NCBI GenBank assembly: GCA_902775135.1
Contig: CACYKY010000005.1
Span: 1-64,000, forward strand
Direction of reading: 5' to 3'
Origin: an uncultured Bacteroidota bacterium
GTDB lineage: Bacteria > Bacteroidota > Bacteroidia > Bacteroidales > P3
DNA: 64,000 bases
A model generated the notes under the pieces. That model searched no databases, was not told the origin of the DNA, and worked only from the letters and a program-made list of their open reading frames with translations. A program made the translations under genes and the position numbers. Of the stretch, positions 32,829 to 41,133 are shown piece by piece. Position 1 is the stretch's first letter. Each line of letters opens with the position of its first letter.

Positions 32829-33242
32829 ATGGAAAAGATTAATGGTTTTTTTGTTGCACTTTTGCTGTTGACAGGCTTGAGCGATGTTGCCAGCGCACAG
32901 GTCGACCCTTTCATAAACACATCAGGCAATACATACAGGGTTGATTACCCCAGCGGGAACTTATATACCATTGATACTATTGGAGACGGTTTCTCGACGC
33001 CCAATGCCGATTGCTATATAGCCATGGGAGGCGGAGAACTGTTCTATCAGGATATCTCAGGGGGGTATGTTATCAGCCGTTCTTGTATGCCGATCATCAA
33101 GAGGAAAATTCTTTTGAAGGATTCTCCGGCTATCCGGCAGCTTTTTGATGAGGTGAACCGCTATTCAGATTTAAAATCATATATTTCGATACCAAGGTAT
33201 GCGAGAATGGAATATGGTTTGCGGACATGCATGGATTATTAA
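32829..33242 (+). CDS. Small secreted protein of unknown function
   Basis: A 137-residue exported protein with a signal peptide (1-23, ending ASAQ). The mature part begins VDPFINTSGNTYRVDYPSGN and is followed by GFSTPNADCYIAMGGGELFY; no known family is recognised. There are two cysteines near the middle and one at the end, with no sorting signal. Base composition is richer in A and T than in most of the window, as in the 5' half of the next gene, which begins 14 bases downstream. A GTG six bases upstream is an alternative start. Confidence 0.6.
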   Translation: MEKINGFFVALLLLTGLSDVASAQVDPFINTSGNTYRVDYPSGNLYTIDTIGDGFSTPNADCYIAMGGGELFYQDISGGYVISRSCMPIIKRKILLKDSPAIRQLFDEVNRYSDLKSYISIPRYARMEYGLRTCMDY

Positions 33243-33256
33243 AAAACGAATTGATT

Positions 33257-34519
33257 ATGAAAAAGATAGTATTGTTTATATTTGCATATTTCTTTTGTGT
33301 CGGTCACTTGTTTTCGCAGACGCCGATATACGACCCGACGCGTGTGTACGATGTGGTGACTGATGCGGATTCGTGTTATCTATTCTCTATGCCTAAGCCG
33401 TGTTTCGATGTTGTAAGGAATGGTTTCCTCCCCAACACTATCACAGTTCAGGAATATGTACCTTCAGATACTGTGGTTGTTTACGGGGTGGCTATCACCA
33501 CTTATTGGGAGTATATTGACCCTTTTCATGATGGGCAGACGAATTTTTATGCATTGATTAATGTTCCCCGTGGTCATATCAATCTAACGCTGGGATATGA
33601 CTATTTGATGGAGACTGTAGATACGGTGACGTTCAATCGGGCTCATCCGCGTTTTTGTTGGTTTCAGTACAGCGATGGCTGCTCCAATACCAAAGACATG
33701 CGGGCGCATTGCTATGAGTTGTATTTTGACACTCCTGACCGTATTAATGTGATGACGGATACATTCTATGTGGGTTATAAAAAGGATTTAGATGCATTAG
33801 TATTTCCGCAGGTCTATGGGGGGCAGTACGACAATTCTCTTCCGGGAACTCTTTACAGTTCGGGGATTCCGTTAGAAGGTATTGGCGACACTGTTTACAG
33901 GCAGTTGGATTATTACGATCAAAAGCTATGGGGTGTGGCGTTTCCGATTATCGGGTTCCGATGCGGGCCGATGGAGGAGTACTGGGTGGACTCGCTGGCC
34001 GCGGACAGCGCCTTGGTGCGCTGGCGCAAGGTGGAGCAGGGGACGCTGTTCAATGTGCGCCTGGTGGGCAGCGACGGCAGCGACACCACCTACGTCACCG
34101 CCGACACCTCGCTGGCCTTGGGCGGGCTGGCGGACACCGTGCGCTACAACGTGATGCTGCGCAAACAATGCCGCTATACGACGACCAACTACGACACGAC
34201 GGTTTACGGCGCCTGGTTGTCGACCCTTTCCTTCGGCCACGGGCCCGAGGCTGGCGTCGGCGTTGCCGCCGTGCAGGGCGAGGCGTTCTTTCTGGTGCCC
34301 AATCCGGCCCGCGAGAGAGTGAGTGTGGTGCTGCCCGCGTCGATGTTGGGCGGGCGACTGTCGGTGCTGGACATGGCCGGCCGCGAGCGGATGGCCCTCC
34401 CGGTACAGGATCCGGTGGAGGACCTCGACGTCAGCGCACTCTCGCCGGGCATCTACCTTGTCCGCATCACCACCGCCCGCGACGTCAGTACCCGCAGGCT
34501 GCTCGTTTTGCGGGATTGA
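33257..34519 (+). CDS. T9SS-exported protein with mosaic base composition
   Basis: A 420-residue secreted protein. The signal peptide (1-21, ending LFSQ) is followed by a domain of unknown family (about 22-230), then a fibronectin III-like segment (about 235-320; DSLAADSALVRWRKVEQG) and a T9SS type A sorting domain (about 345-420; LVPNPARERVSVVLP, SPGIYLVRITTARDVSTRRL). The first 690 bases are AT-rich like the gene before; from about 33950 the DNA switches sharply to high GC as in the rest of the window. The gene may therefore be a join between a foreign head and a resident export module. Function is unknown. Confidence 0.7.
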   Translation: MKKIVLFIFAYFFCVGHLFSQTPIYDPTRVYDVVTDADSCYLFSMPKPCFDVVRNGFLPNTITVQEYVPSDTVVVYGVAITTYWEYIDPFHDGQTNFYALINVPRGHINLTLGYDYLMETVDTVTFNRAHPRFCWFQYSDGCSNTKDMRAHCYELYFDTPDRINVMTDTFYVGYKKDLDALVFPQVYGGQYDNSLPGTLYSSGIPLEGIGDTVYRQLDYYDQKLWGVAFPIIGFRCGPMEEYWVDSLAADSALVRWRKVEQGTLFNVRLVGSDGSDTTYVTADTSLALGGLADTVRYNVMLRKQCRYTTTNYDTTVYGAWLSTLSFGHGPEAGVGVAAVQGEAFFLVPNPARERVSVVLPASMLGGRLSVLDMAGRERMALPVQDPVEDLDVSALSPGIYLVRITTARDVSTRRLLVLRD

Positions 34520-34597
34520 CGTGCGGATTTTTTGCCTCTGGGCGTGCAATATTTCTGCGGTTTGCGCGTTACGGTTTGAAAAGAAATACTGTTTCGG

Positions 34598-35890
34598 ATG
34601 CAAATCAACCTACGGTCTATCAAGCAATCGCTCGGCAAGTATTTCAATCTGCTGAGCGACAAGGAGGACGAGTTGGCGGTCATCGAGCAGGTGAAAGGGG
34701 GCATCGCTTTCAGGGGAACGAACCTCTGGATTCTCATCTTTGCCATTTTCATCGCCTCGCTGGGTTTGAATGTCAACTCTACGGCTGTCATCATCGGCGC
34801 CATGCTCATCTCGCCCCTGATGGGCCCCATCATCGGCATGGGCCTCTCGGTGGGCATCAGCGACACCGAGATGCTGAAGCAGGCGTTGAAGAACTACGGT
34901 GTGGCTACGCTCATCTCGGTGCTGACGGCGTCGGTGTACTTCTTCATCTCGCCCCTGAGCGAGGCACGCAGCGAGTTGCTGGCGCGCACCTCGCCCACGC
35001 TCTACGATGTGATGATTGCCTTCTTCGGCGGTGCGGCGGGAGTGCTGGCGCTGACGACGAAGAGCAAGGGACAGGTGATTCCCGGAGTGGCCATCGCCAC
35101 AGCCCTGATGCCGCCGCTCTGCACGGCGGGCTACGGCCTGGCAACGGCGCAATGGAGCTATTTCTTCGGAGCCTTCTATCTCTTCTTCATCAACACCGTC
35201 TTCATCGCCACCGCCACCTTCCTGGGGGTGAAGCTGCTGAGGTTTCGTCCCATGGAGCGCCTCGTGTCGGAGGCGGCCATCCGCGGACGCAAGGTGATGA
35301 TGTGGGTGGTGGTGGTCACGATGATTCCGGCGGCGTTCATCACGGTGAACCTGGTGACGCAGGATGTTGCGATGCGCAACGTGAACCAGTTTGTCAAAGC
35401 CGAGCTCAACTTCGGTGGCACACAGGTGCTCTCCTCGCGCATGGAACACGACACACTCTTCGTGGTGGCTGTGGGCAAGGAGATTGCGGCCGACAACATC
35501 GCTGTGGCGCGCGACAGGCTGAAGTTCTACGGCCTCTCCGACAAGGAGCTGAGTGTCATCCAGGCCGACAATGCCGAGTCCTATGCGTTGGCGTCCAACC
35601 TCAACCGCGCCGAGCAGACCAACGCCGTGCTCAGCGGCCAGATAGCCGACCTGCAGCGTCAGCTCTCGGCCTATACGGCCTACGACACCCTCTCGGTGCA
35701 TGTCAACGCTGAGGCTCACACCCTTTTCCCGTGGGTGGACGAGGTGCTGGTGGGGCGTCTGGGTGGCAAACCTGTGGCCTTCGTCGCCAGGGACGAGGGT
35801 GCGGCGGTGACTGCCGACGAGCGGGGCAAGGTCGTCGAATGGCTCCGCACACGTGTGGACGACAGCCGGACGGAAGTGGTTTTTAAATGA
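34598..35890 (+). CDS. DUF389 membrane protein
   Basis: A 430-residue integral membrane protein. Residues 40-270 hold about six membrane helices with the family signatures NSTAVIIGAMLISPLMGPI and ALMPPLCTAGYGLA. The C-terminal part (about 275-430) is soluble. DUF389 proteins have no settled function. The stop overlaps the next gene (ATGA), so it is coupled to the metallophosphoesterase. A 78-base gap separates it from the gene upstream. Confidence 0.85.
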   Translation: MQINLRSIKQSLGKYFNLLSDKEDELAVIEQVKGGIAFRGTNLWILIFAIFIASLGLNVNSTAVIIGAMLISPLMGPIIGMGLSVGISDTEMLKQALKNYGVATLISVLTASVYFFISPLSEARSELLARTSPTLYDVMIAFFGGAAGVLALTTKSKGQVIPGVAIATALMPPLCTAGYGLATAQWSYFFGAFYLFFINTVFIATATFLGVKLLRFRPMERLVSEAAIRGRKVMMWVVVVTMIPAAFITVNLVTQDVAMRNVNQFVKAELNFGGTQVLSSRMEHDTLFVVAVGKEIAADNIAVARDRLKFYGLSDKELSVIQADNAESYALASNLNRAEQTNAVLSGQIADLQRQLSAYTAYDTLSVHVNAEAHTLFPWVDEVLVGRLGGKPVAFVARDEGAAVTADERGKVVEWLRTRVDDSRTEVVFK

Positions 35891-37014
35891 TGGTATCCAA
35901 AGTCAAGGTCGACACTCTTATGCGTTTCATCTTTCTCGTGATTCTTTTTCTCTGCCTGTTGCCCTATGTGGGCTGGCACTTGTGGATGCTGCCGCCTGTG
36001 GCGCGATGGGTGCGCTGGATGGTGGTGGGGCTGATGGCGTTGTGCGTGGGCATGTGCATCTTCTCGCTGACGCGCTATCTCGACCGCATCCCCATCGGCT
36101 TGGCCCGTGTGGTGTATAATGTGGGCAACAAGTCGCTCATCGTCATCGCCTATCTGCTGATGCTTTTCCTCGTGGTGGACCTGCTGCGGTTGGTGCATGT
36201 GGTGCCTACGGCGTGGGTGAGGGACAACTGGTGGGCCTGCGGGGTGCTGCTGGTGGCGCTGGGCGTGGTGTTCGTCTATGGCGGCATCCACTATCATCAC
36301 AAGGAGCGTGTGGCGCTGACCCTCGACCCTCACGGCAAGGAGGTGGGCGGTGTGCGTATGGTGGCGCTGAGCGACCTGCACCTGGGCTATCACAACGGGC
36401 GCAAGGAGCTTGCGCGCTGGGTGGACCTCGTCAACGCCGAGCACCCCGATGCCGTGCTTCTGGCCGGCGACCTGGTGGACCGCTCGCTGCGGCCGCTGCT
36501 GGCCGAGGATATGGCCGCCGAGTTGCGCCGCATAGAGGCTCCGGTGTATGCCTGCATGGGCAACCATGAATACTATGCCAACTACTATTCCCCCGGCGAG
36601 GTGGAGCAGTTCTACCGCGATGCCGGCATCGTCCTCCTGCGCGACAGCGTGGCCACGCTGGGCCACCTGTCCATCATGGGCCGCGACGACCGCACCAACC
36701 TGTGCCGCCTCACAGTCGGGCAGCTGAAAGAGAAATACCCCATAGCCCCCACCTCCTACCTCGTCCTTCTCGACCACCAGCCCTATCGGCTGGAGGAGGC
36801 CGAAGGGGCGGGTGTGGACTTCCAGCTGAGCGGTCACACCCACCGCGGGCAGGTGTGGCCTTTGTCGTGGATTACCGATGCGCTGTACGAGTGCTCGTGG
36901 GGCAGCCTCCGCAAAGGGGGGACTGACTACTACGTCAGTTCCGGCATGGGCATCTGGGGCGCCAAGTACCGCATCGGCACCCAGTCGGAGTATGTGGTGG
37001 TGGAGATAAAATAA
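35887..37014 (+). CDS. Membrane-anchored metallophosphoesterase
   Basis: A 375-residue protein with about four N-terminal membrane helices (10-140) and a calcineurin-like phosphoesterase domain (about 150-375). The metal motifs are clear: SDLHLGYHN, AGDLVDR, GNHEYY and SGHTHRGQ. Homologues of this layout (YkuE/LpxH-like relatives) hydrolyse phosphodiesters or phosphomonoesters at the membrane; the substrate is not known here. It is translationally coupled to the DUF389 gene. Confidence 0.9.
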   Translation: MMVSKVKVDTLMRFIFLVILFLCLLPYVGWHLWMLPPVARWVRWMVVGLMALCVGMCIFSLTRYLDRIPIGLARVVYNVGNKSLIVIAYLLMLFLVVDLLRLVHVVPTAWVRDNWWACGVLLVALGVVFVYGGIHYHHKERVALTLDPHGKEVGGVRMVALSDLHLGYHNGRKELARWVDLVNAEHPDAVLLAGDLVDRSLRPLLAEDMAAELRRIEAPVYACMGNHEYYANYYSPGEVEQFYRDAGIVLLRDSVATLGHLSIMGRDDRTNLCRLTVGQLKEKYPIAPTSYLVLLDHQPYRLEEAEGAGVDFQLSGHTHRGQVWPLSWITDALYECSWGSLRKGGTDYYVSSGMGIWGAKYRIGTQSEYVVVEIK

Positions 37015-37096
37015 TATTAAGAATTATTATAAGATTGCGGCGAGCTGTCTATCAGCATATTGCACAAAAACAAGAAAAAATGCAATAAAAAAGTAA

Positions 37097-37125
37097 TTGC
37101 ATGTACTAAAAATTTAGTAATTTTG
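37097..37125 (+). promoter_or_regulatory. Promoter of the DUF1573 gene
   Basis: TTG at 37097-37099 and TAATTTTG at 37118-37125, 18 bases apart, 43 bases before the ATG at 37168, in an A-rich leader. Confidence 0.75.
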
Positions 37126-37167
37126 CAGCCCATAAAAAATAAAAAAACGAAACAAAAAACCTAAAAA

Positions 37168-37740
37168 ATGTTCAATATGAAAAGATTTGCATTAATCTGC
37201 CTCTTCGCCACTATGGCTTTCGGCGTGGCCAACGCCCAGAACAACGAGGCTAAGGACGTCCCCGAGAACGGTGCCAAGATCCGCTTCACCGAGCTCGAAC
37301 ACAACTACGGCACCATCCAGAAGGGTGGCAACGGCGACTGCGAGTTCACCTTCTACAACGATGGCAACGAGCCCCTGATCCTTTCCAATGTGAAAGCTTC
37401 CTGCGGCTGCACTACTCCCAGCTACACCCAGAAACCCGTCATGCCCGGTCAGCAGGGCACCATCAAGGTGCACTACAACACCAACAATGTGGGCGGTTTC
37501 TCCAAGACCGTCACCGTCACCAGCAACGCCGTCAACGACGGTGGCCGTGTGGTGCTGAGAATCAAGGGTAATGTGAAGCAGGATGGCGCCGCCGCCCAGC
37601 CTTCCGGCGTCGAGCCCAAGGTGCAGCAGAACACCCGTCACCCCGAACCCGGTACCGCCAAGCCCGTGCTGAAGCCCGCCCGCGAGGATGTCAAAGCTGT
37701 CCCCGCCCAGGCCAAACCCGAAGTGAAGGATAAACAATAA
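37168..37740 (+). CDS. Secreted DUF1573 (Ig-like) protein
   Basis: A 190-residue exported protein. The signal peptide ends VANAQ (24). The DUF1573 domain (about 34-135) shows HNYGTIQKGGNGDCEFTFYN, NVKASCGCTTPSYTQKPVMP and GQQGTIKVHYNT, an immunoglobulin-like fold with a CGC motif common in Bacteroidota periplasmic proteins. The last 50 residues are a Pro/Lys/Ala-rich tail. Function is unknown. An ATG nine bases later (MKRFAL) is an equally good start. Confidence 0.85.
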   Translation: MFNMKRFALICLFATMAFGVANAQNNEAKDVPENGAKIRFTELEHNYGTIQKGGNGDCEFTFYNDGNEPLILSNVKASCGCTTPSYTQKPVMPGQQGTIKVHYNTNNVGGFSKTVTVTSNAVNDGGRVVLRIKGNVKQDGAAAQPSGVEPKVQQNTRHPEPGTAKPVLKPAREDVKAVPAQAKPEVKDKQ

Positions 37741-37769
37741 CCAACCCTCAAAAAAAACAACCCTCCATT

Positions 37770-39071
37770 ATGCCACATATCTCTCACAAAGGACTTGAGC
37801 TGCCTCAGTCGGCCATCCGCAAGCTCGTCCCCTTTGCCGACGCCGCCAAGGAGCGTGGCGTGCATGTCTACCACCTGAATATCGGTCAGCCCGACATCGA
37901 GACCCCCGCAGGTGCCCTCGAGGCCCTGTCGGTGAAGGCCCACGAGATGGCGGAGAACAAGGGTGTGCTGGAATACAGCCACTCCGCCGGTATCCCCACC
38001 TATCGTCGTGCCCTCTGCAATTATTACCATCGTCATGGTATCGACGTCAGCCCCAACCAGATCATCGTCACCAACGGCGGTAGCGAGGCTCTCCAGATGG
38101 CTTTCACCGTCTGCCTCAACCCCGGCGACGAAATCATCATCCCCGAACCCTACTATACCAATTACAATACTTTCGCCAAGCTGTGCGACGCCAAGATCGT
38201 CACCATCCCCAGCGACATCAAGACCGGCTTCGCCCTGCCTCCCATCGAGGAGTTCGAGAAGGTCATCACGCCCTACACGCGTGCCATCATGATCTGCAAC
38301 CCCAACAACCCCACGGGTTACCTCTACACCCATGAGGAGCTGCTGAAGGTGGCCGGTCTGGTGAAGAAGTACGACCTCTATCTCTTCGCCGACGAGGTCT
38401 ACCGCGAGTTCTGCTACGACGGCCAGAAGCATTTCAGCGTCATGCAGCTCGAGGGTCTGGAGCGCAACACCATCCTCTTCGACTCCGTCTCCAAGCGCTA
38501 CAGCGCCTGCGGTGCCCGCGTGGGTTGCATGGTGACCCGCAACAGCGAGGTCTACGCCATCGCCATGCGTCTGGCTCAGGCCCGTCTGTCGCCCCCGTCG
38601 TTCGGCCAGTTCTTCGGCGAGGCCGCCGTCGAGACTCCCCAGGAGTATTTCGATGCCGTCCAGGCCGAGTATGTGGCTCGCCGCAACGTGGTGGTCGAGG
38701 GTGTCAACAAGATCCCCGGATGCTTCTGCCCGATGCCCAAGGGTGCTTTCTACACCGTCATCGACCTGCCTATCGATGACAGCGACAAGTTCTGCCAGTG
38801 GCTGCTCACCGACTTCAGCTACAAGGGTGCCACCGTCATGCTGGCTCCCGCCACGGGATTCTATGTGAATCCTGAGCAGGGTCGCCATCAGGCACGCATC
38901 ACCTACTGCCTCAATATCGACGACCTGAAGGCTGCCATGAAGTGCCTCGAAGAGGCCCTGAAGGTCTATCCCGGCCGTATCGATGCCCCTAAGGCTGCCG
39001 CCAAGAAGCCCGCCGCCAAGAAGGCCCCCGCCGCCAAGAAGACTGCCAAGAAAACCGCCGCCAAGAAATGA
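37770..39071 (+). CDS. Class I/II aminotransferase with a Lys/Ala-rich tail
   Basis: A 433-residue PLP-dependent enzyme of the aspartate aminotransferase family. Recognised motifs are NIGQPDIETP, YSHSAGIPTYRRALC, CNPNNPTGYLY, LFADEVYREF and the PLP-lysine segment FDSVSKRYSACGARVG. It should exchange amino groups between an amino acid and a 2-oxoacid in the cytoplasm. The final 30 residues (from about 404) form a histone H1-like tail of AAKK/PAAKK repeats that is not part of the enzyme fold. A similar tail ends the HemD protein in this window. It overlaps the next gene by four bases (ATGA). Confidence 0.88.
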   Translation: MPHISHKGLELPQSAIRKLVPFADAAKERGVHVYHLNIGQPDIETPAGALEALSVKAHEMAENKGVLEYSHSAGIPTYRRALCNYYHRHGIDVSPNQIIVTNGGSEALQMAFTVCLNPGDEIIIPEPYYTNYNTFAKLCDAKIVTIPSDIKTGFALPPIEEFEKVITPYTRAIMICNPNNPTGYLYTHEELLKVAGLVKKYDLYLFADEVYREFCYDGQKHFSVMQLEGLERNTILFDSVSKRYSACGARVGCMVTRNSEVYAIAMRLAQARLSPPSFGQFFGEAAVETPQEYFDAVQAEYVARRNVVVEGVNKIPGCFCPMPKGAFYTVIDLPIDDSDKFCQWLLTDFSYKGATVMLAPATGFYVNPEQGRHQARITYCLNIDDLKAAMKCLEEALKVYPGRIDAPKAAAKKPAAKKAPAAKKTAKKTAAKK

Positions 39072-39520
39072 CGCGCGAAGAAAAACGCAATAAAGTGATA
39101 TGCTCCTGCATCCAACAGCAGGAGCATATTGCTTCTATTGCCAAGCAGGAGATGGACTCGGCCCAGCAGCAGAGCAACGACTACGGCGCCAATGTCGACC
39201 GCTACGACGCCTACCGCACCAAGATGATGCGCAGTCGCGATATGTATGCCAAACAGCTGAGCAACGCCCTTGCCGGCATACGCTACCTGCAGGAGCTCCT
39301 CAAAGAGCCTCCCCACGATGTTGTGGAGCATGGCGCCTGTGTCTCCACCGACTGTCAGCATTTCCTCCTCGCCATCGGCGCCGGCAAGTTCATGGTAGGT
39401 AATGAAGTGTGGTTTGCCATCAGCGCCCAGACTCCCATCTATGTGGCCCTCAAGGGCAAGAAGGTGGGCGACACTATCGTCTTCAACGGGCAGCGCCAGA
39501 CCATCAAAGAAATCTACTGA
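39068..39520 (+). CDS. Gre-factor-like protein (coiled coil plus GreA C-terminal-type domain)
   Basis: A 150-residue protein. The N-terminal half (about 1-80) is a helical hairpin-like coiled stretch, and the C-terminal part (about 95-150) ends SAQTPIYVALKGKKVGDTIV, resembling the FKBP-like domain of GreA/GreB elongation factors. The acidic tip of true Gre factors is not obvious. It may act on RNA polymerase or be a Bacteroidota-specific relative. It is coupled to the aminotransferase gene by overlap. A 12-bp perfect inverted repeat lies within codons 11-21. Confidence 0.6.
   Translation: MTREEKRNKVICSCIQQQEHIASIAKQEMDSAQQQSNDYGANVDRYDAYRTKMMRSRDMYAKQLSNALAGIRYLQELLKEPPHDVVEHGACVSTDCQHFLLAIGAGKFMVGNEVWFAISAQTPIYVALKGKKVGDTIVFNGQRQTIKEIY
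39098..39129 (+). other. Intragenic 12-bp inverted repeat near the start codon
   Basis: ATATGCTCCTGC (39098-39109) and GCAGGAGCATAT (39118-39129) pair perfectly with an eight-base loop, 30 bases after the ATG of the Gre-like gene. It could slow translation or act as an attenuator-like structure. Confidence 0.8.
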
Positions 39521-39666
39521 TGGTAGGCTCTTAAAATCTCTTATTTTCGATAAATAGAATAACCCCAAATAACAAACCACAATAAAAAGATTCCTTACAT
39601 TCTTGTTCCTCGCACAGGAGGCCACAGCGGACATCATCGTCTTCTGCAGTTGAAAGCCTGGTAGAC

Positions 39667-41133
39667 TTACAGGCGTTTCAAGGTGATATCGCCTATCGAG
39701 GCTTCCACAGCGTTGGGAGCCTCGAATCGTTTGTGGGCTGCGGTGTCGTCGATGGCGGCCCAGGGAAGCGGATAGCAGGCGGTGTCGCCCATGGGTCCGG
39801 GATAGCAGGGCCCCCAGCCGAGGAGGGGTATCTGCTGGTACTCGCGCGTGCGGTTGGGAAGGCCGATGCCGGCAGGGTAGGGGGGCTTCTTGTCGAACTT
39901 CACTTTGCTGCATCGCGGGGCGCTCACCTCGAAGTGGGTGCAGATGTCGTTGCTCACCAGGCGGAAATATCCGTTGCTGTCGCTGTAGGTGTTCACGCCC
40001 ACGCTCCAGTCCTTGTTCCATCCGCGTATCACGGCCCCCTCGATGGGCATTCCCTCTTCGTCCACCACACGACCTGTGGCGGCCACATTCTCGTAGGCCA
40101 GCATGTTGTAGTAGTTCACCGGCGGCAGGTCGTCCTCTTCCAAACCCACTCCAAGACAGATGATGGGAATCGTCTTGGCGAAGTCGGCAGCGGGTTTGCG
40201 ACGGCCCTCTTTGTCGCGCAGCCCTGTGTATTGTGCTTCGAAGTTGACGCCCTCGGGACAGTCCTGGAACTCCCACCATCCGTAGCCTGCGGCGCCGTTC
40301 AGCTTGGCGTAGCGGTAGGTCTCCCACATGAAGCCCACTTGTTCGCGGTAGGGCACGCTGTCGCCGTCGGCGGGCAGGCCTGTCTCGCCCACCATCCAGG
40401 GTTTGCCCGTGTAGTGGCTGTACCACCACATCTCGGCCTGTACGCGCAGCGGGTGGTAGGTGTGCATCTCGATGAAGTCCACCGCCAGCATCGAGGGGTC
40501 CCACTCGAAGACCTCTATGGGCTCTGCGGTGGCTACGGTGAAGAGCTGGTGGGGCGCATACTCGCGCACCAGCCGCTTCCATTGGCAGACGGTGTTGGCA
40601 GCGTCGCATTTGTCGCGATCCTCCTCGGGGTCGAAGTATAGCGGCTCGTTCATTAGGTCGTAAGCCCATAGGGCAGGCAGGTCGGCCAGCCGTCGCATCA
40701 GCCCTTGGGCATACTCCTGCCAGTAGCCCTCGAAGGGGGCCTTGATGAGCAGCATCACGCGCAGCCCGGCGCTGTCGGCCTGCTGCACCATGCGCCGTGT
40801 GGCGCCATACATGGCGGCGGTGTCGCCCCCCTCGTCCATCACGTCGAGGCACACCCTCACGGCGTTGTAGCCCCACGAGGCTATGGTGTCGAAGTGCTCC
40901 CTTATCCCGCCGCCGCTGTACCAAGGGGCGGGAATCACTTCGCCGTTGCGAATGAAGGCTTTGTAGTTCAGCATCAGCGGGAACCACTCCTCGCCGTCAA
41001 TGACAAAATGGCCGCCCTGCAGCGCCACATAGCCTTCGGCGGGAACAGGAAGGCTGTTGTCGTCCACACACATGGGTGTCTTCTCGGCACAGGCTGCCAG
41101 CAGCAGCAGGAAAATGAACAATCCGTTTCTCAT
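39667..41133 (-). CDS. GH5-like glycoside hydrolase lipoprotein
   Basis: A 488-residue lipoprotein (lipobox LLAAC, Cys15). The TIM-barrel part (about 40-350) has the clan A pair: Glu163 in DLMNEP as acid/base and Glu250 in MVGETG as nucleophile. The loop YGWWEFQDCPEG follows as in GH5 and GH2 relatives. A carboxypeptidase-like regulatory beta domain (about 365-420; ATGRVVDEEGMPIEGAVIRG) and a C-terminal extension end the protein. The sugar substrate is unknown. It is the last gene of a coupled leftward run with glycosyltransferases and overlaps the membrane protein gene by four bases. Confidence 0.8.
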   Translation of the reverse strand: MRNGLFIFLLLLAACAEKTPMCVDDNSLPVPAEGYVALQGGHFVIDGEEWFPLMLNYKAFIRNGEVIPAPWYSGGGIREHFDTIASWGYNAVRVCLDVMDEGGDTAAMYGATRRMVQQADSAGLRVMLLIKAPFEGYWQEYAQGLMRRLADLPALWAYDLMNEPLYFDPEEDRDKCDAANTVCQWKRLVREYAPHQLFTVATAEPIEVFEWDPSMLAVDFIEMHTYHPLRVQAEMWWYSHYTGKPWMVGETGLPADGDSVPYREQVGFMWETYRYAKLNGAAGYGWWEFQDCPEGVNFEAQYTGLRDKEGRRKPAADFAKTIPIICLGVGLEEDDLPPVNYYNMLAYENVAATGRVVDEEGMPIEGAVIRGWNKDWSVGVNTYSDSNGYFRLVSNDICTHFEVSAPRCSKVKFDKKPPYPAGIGLPNRTREYQQIPLLGWGPCYPGPMGDTACYPLPWAAIDDTAAHKRFEAPNAVEASIGDITLKRL

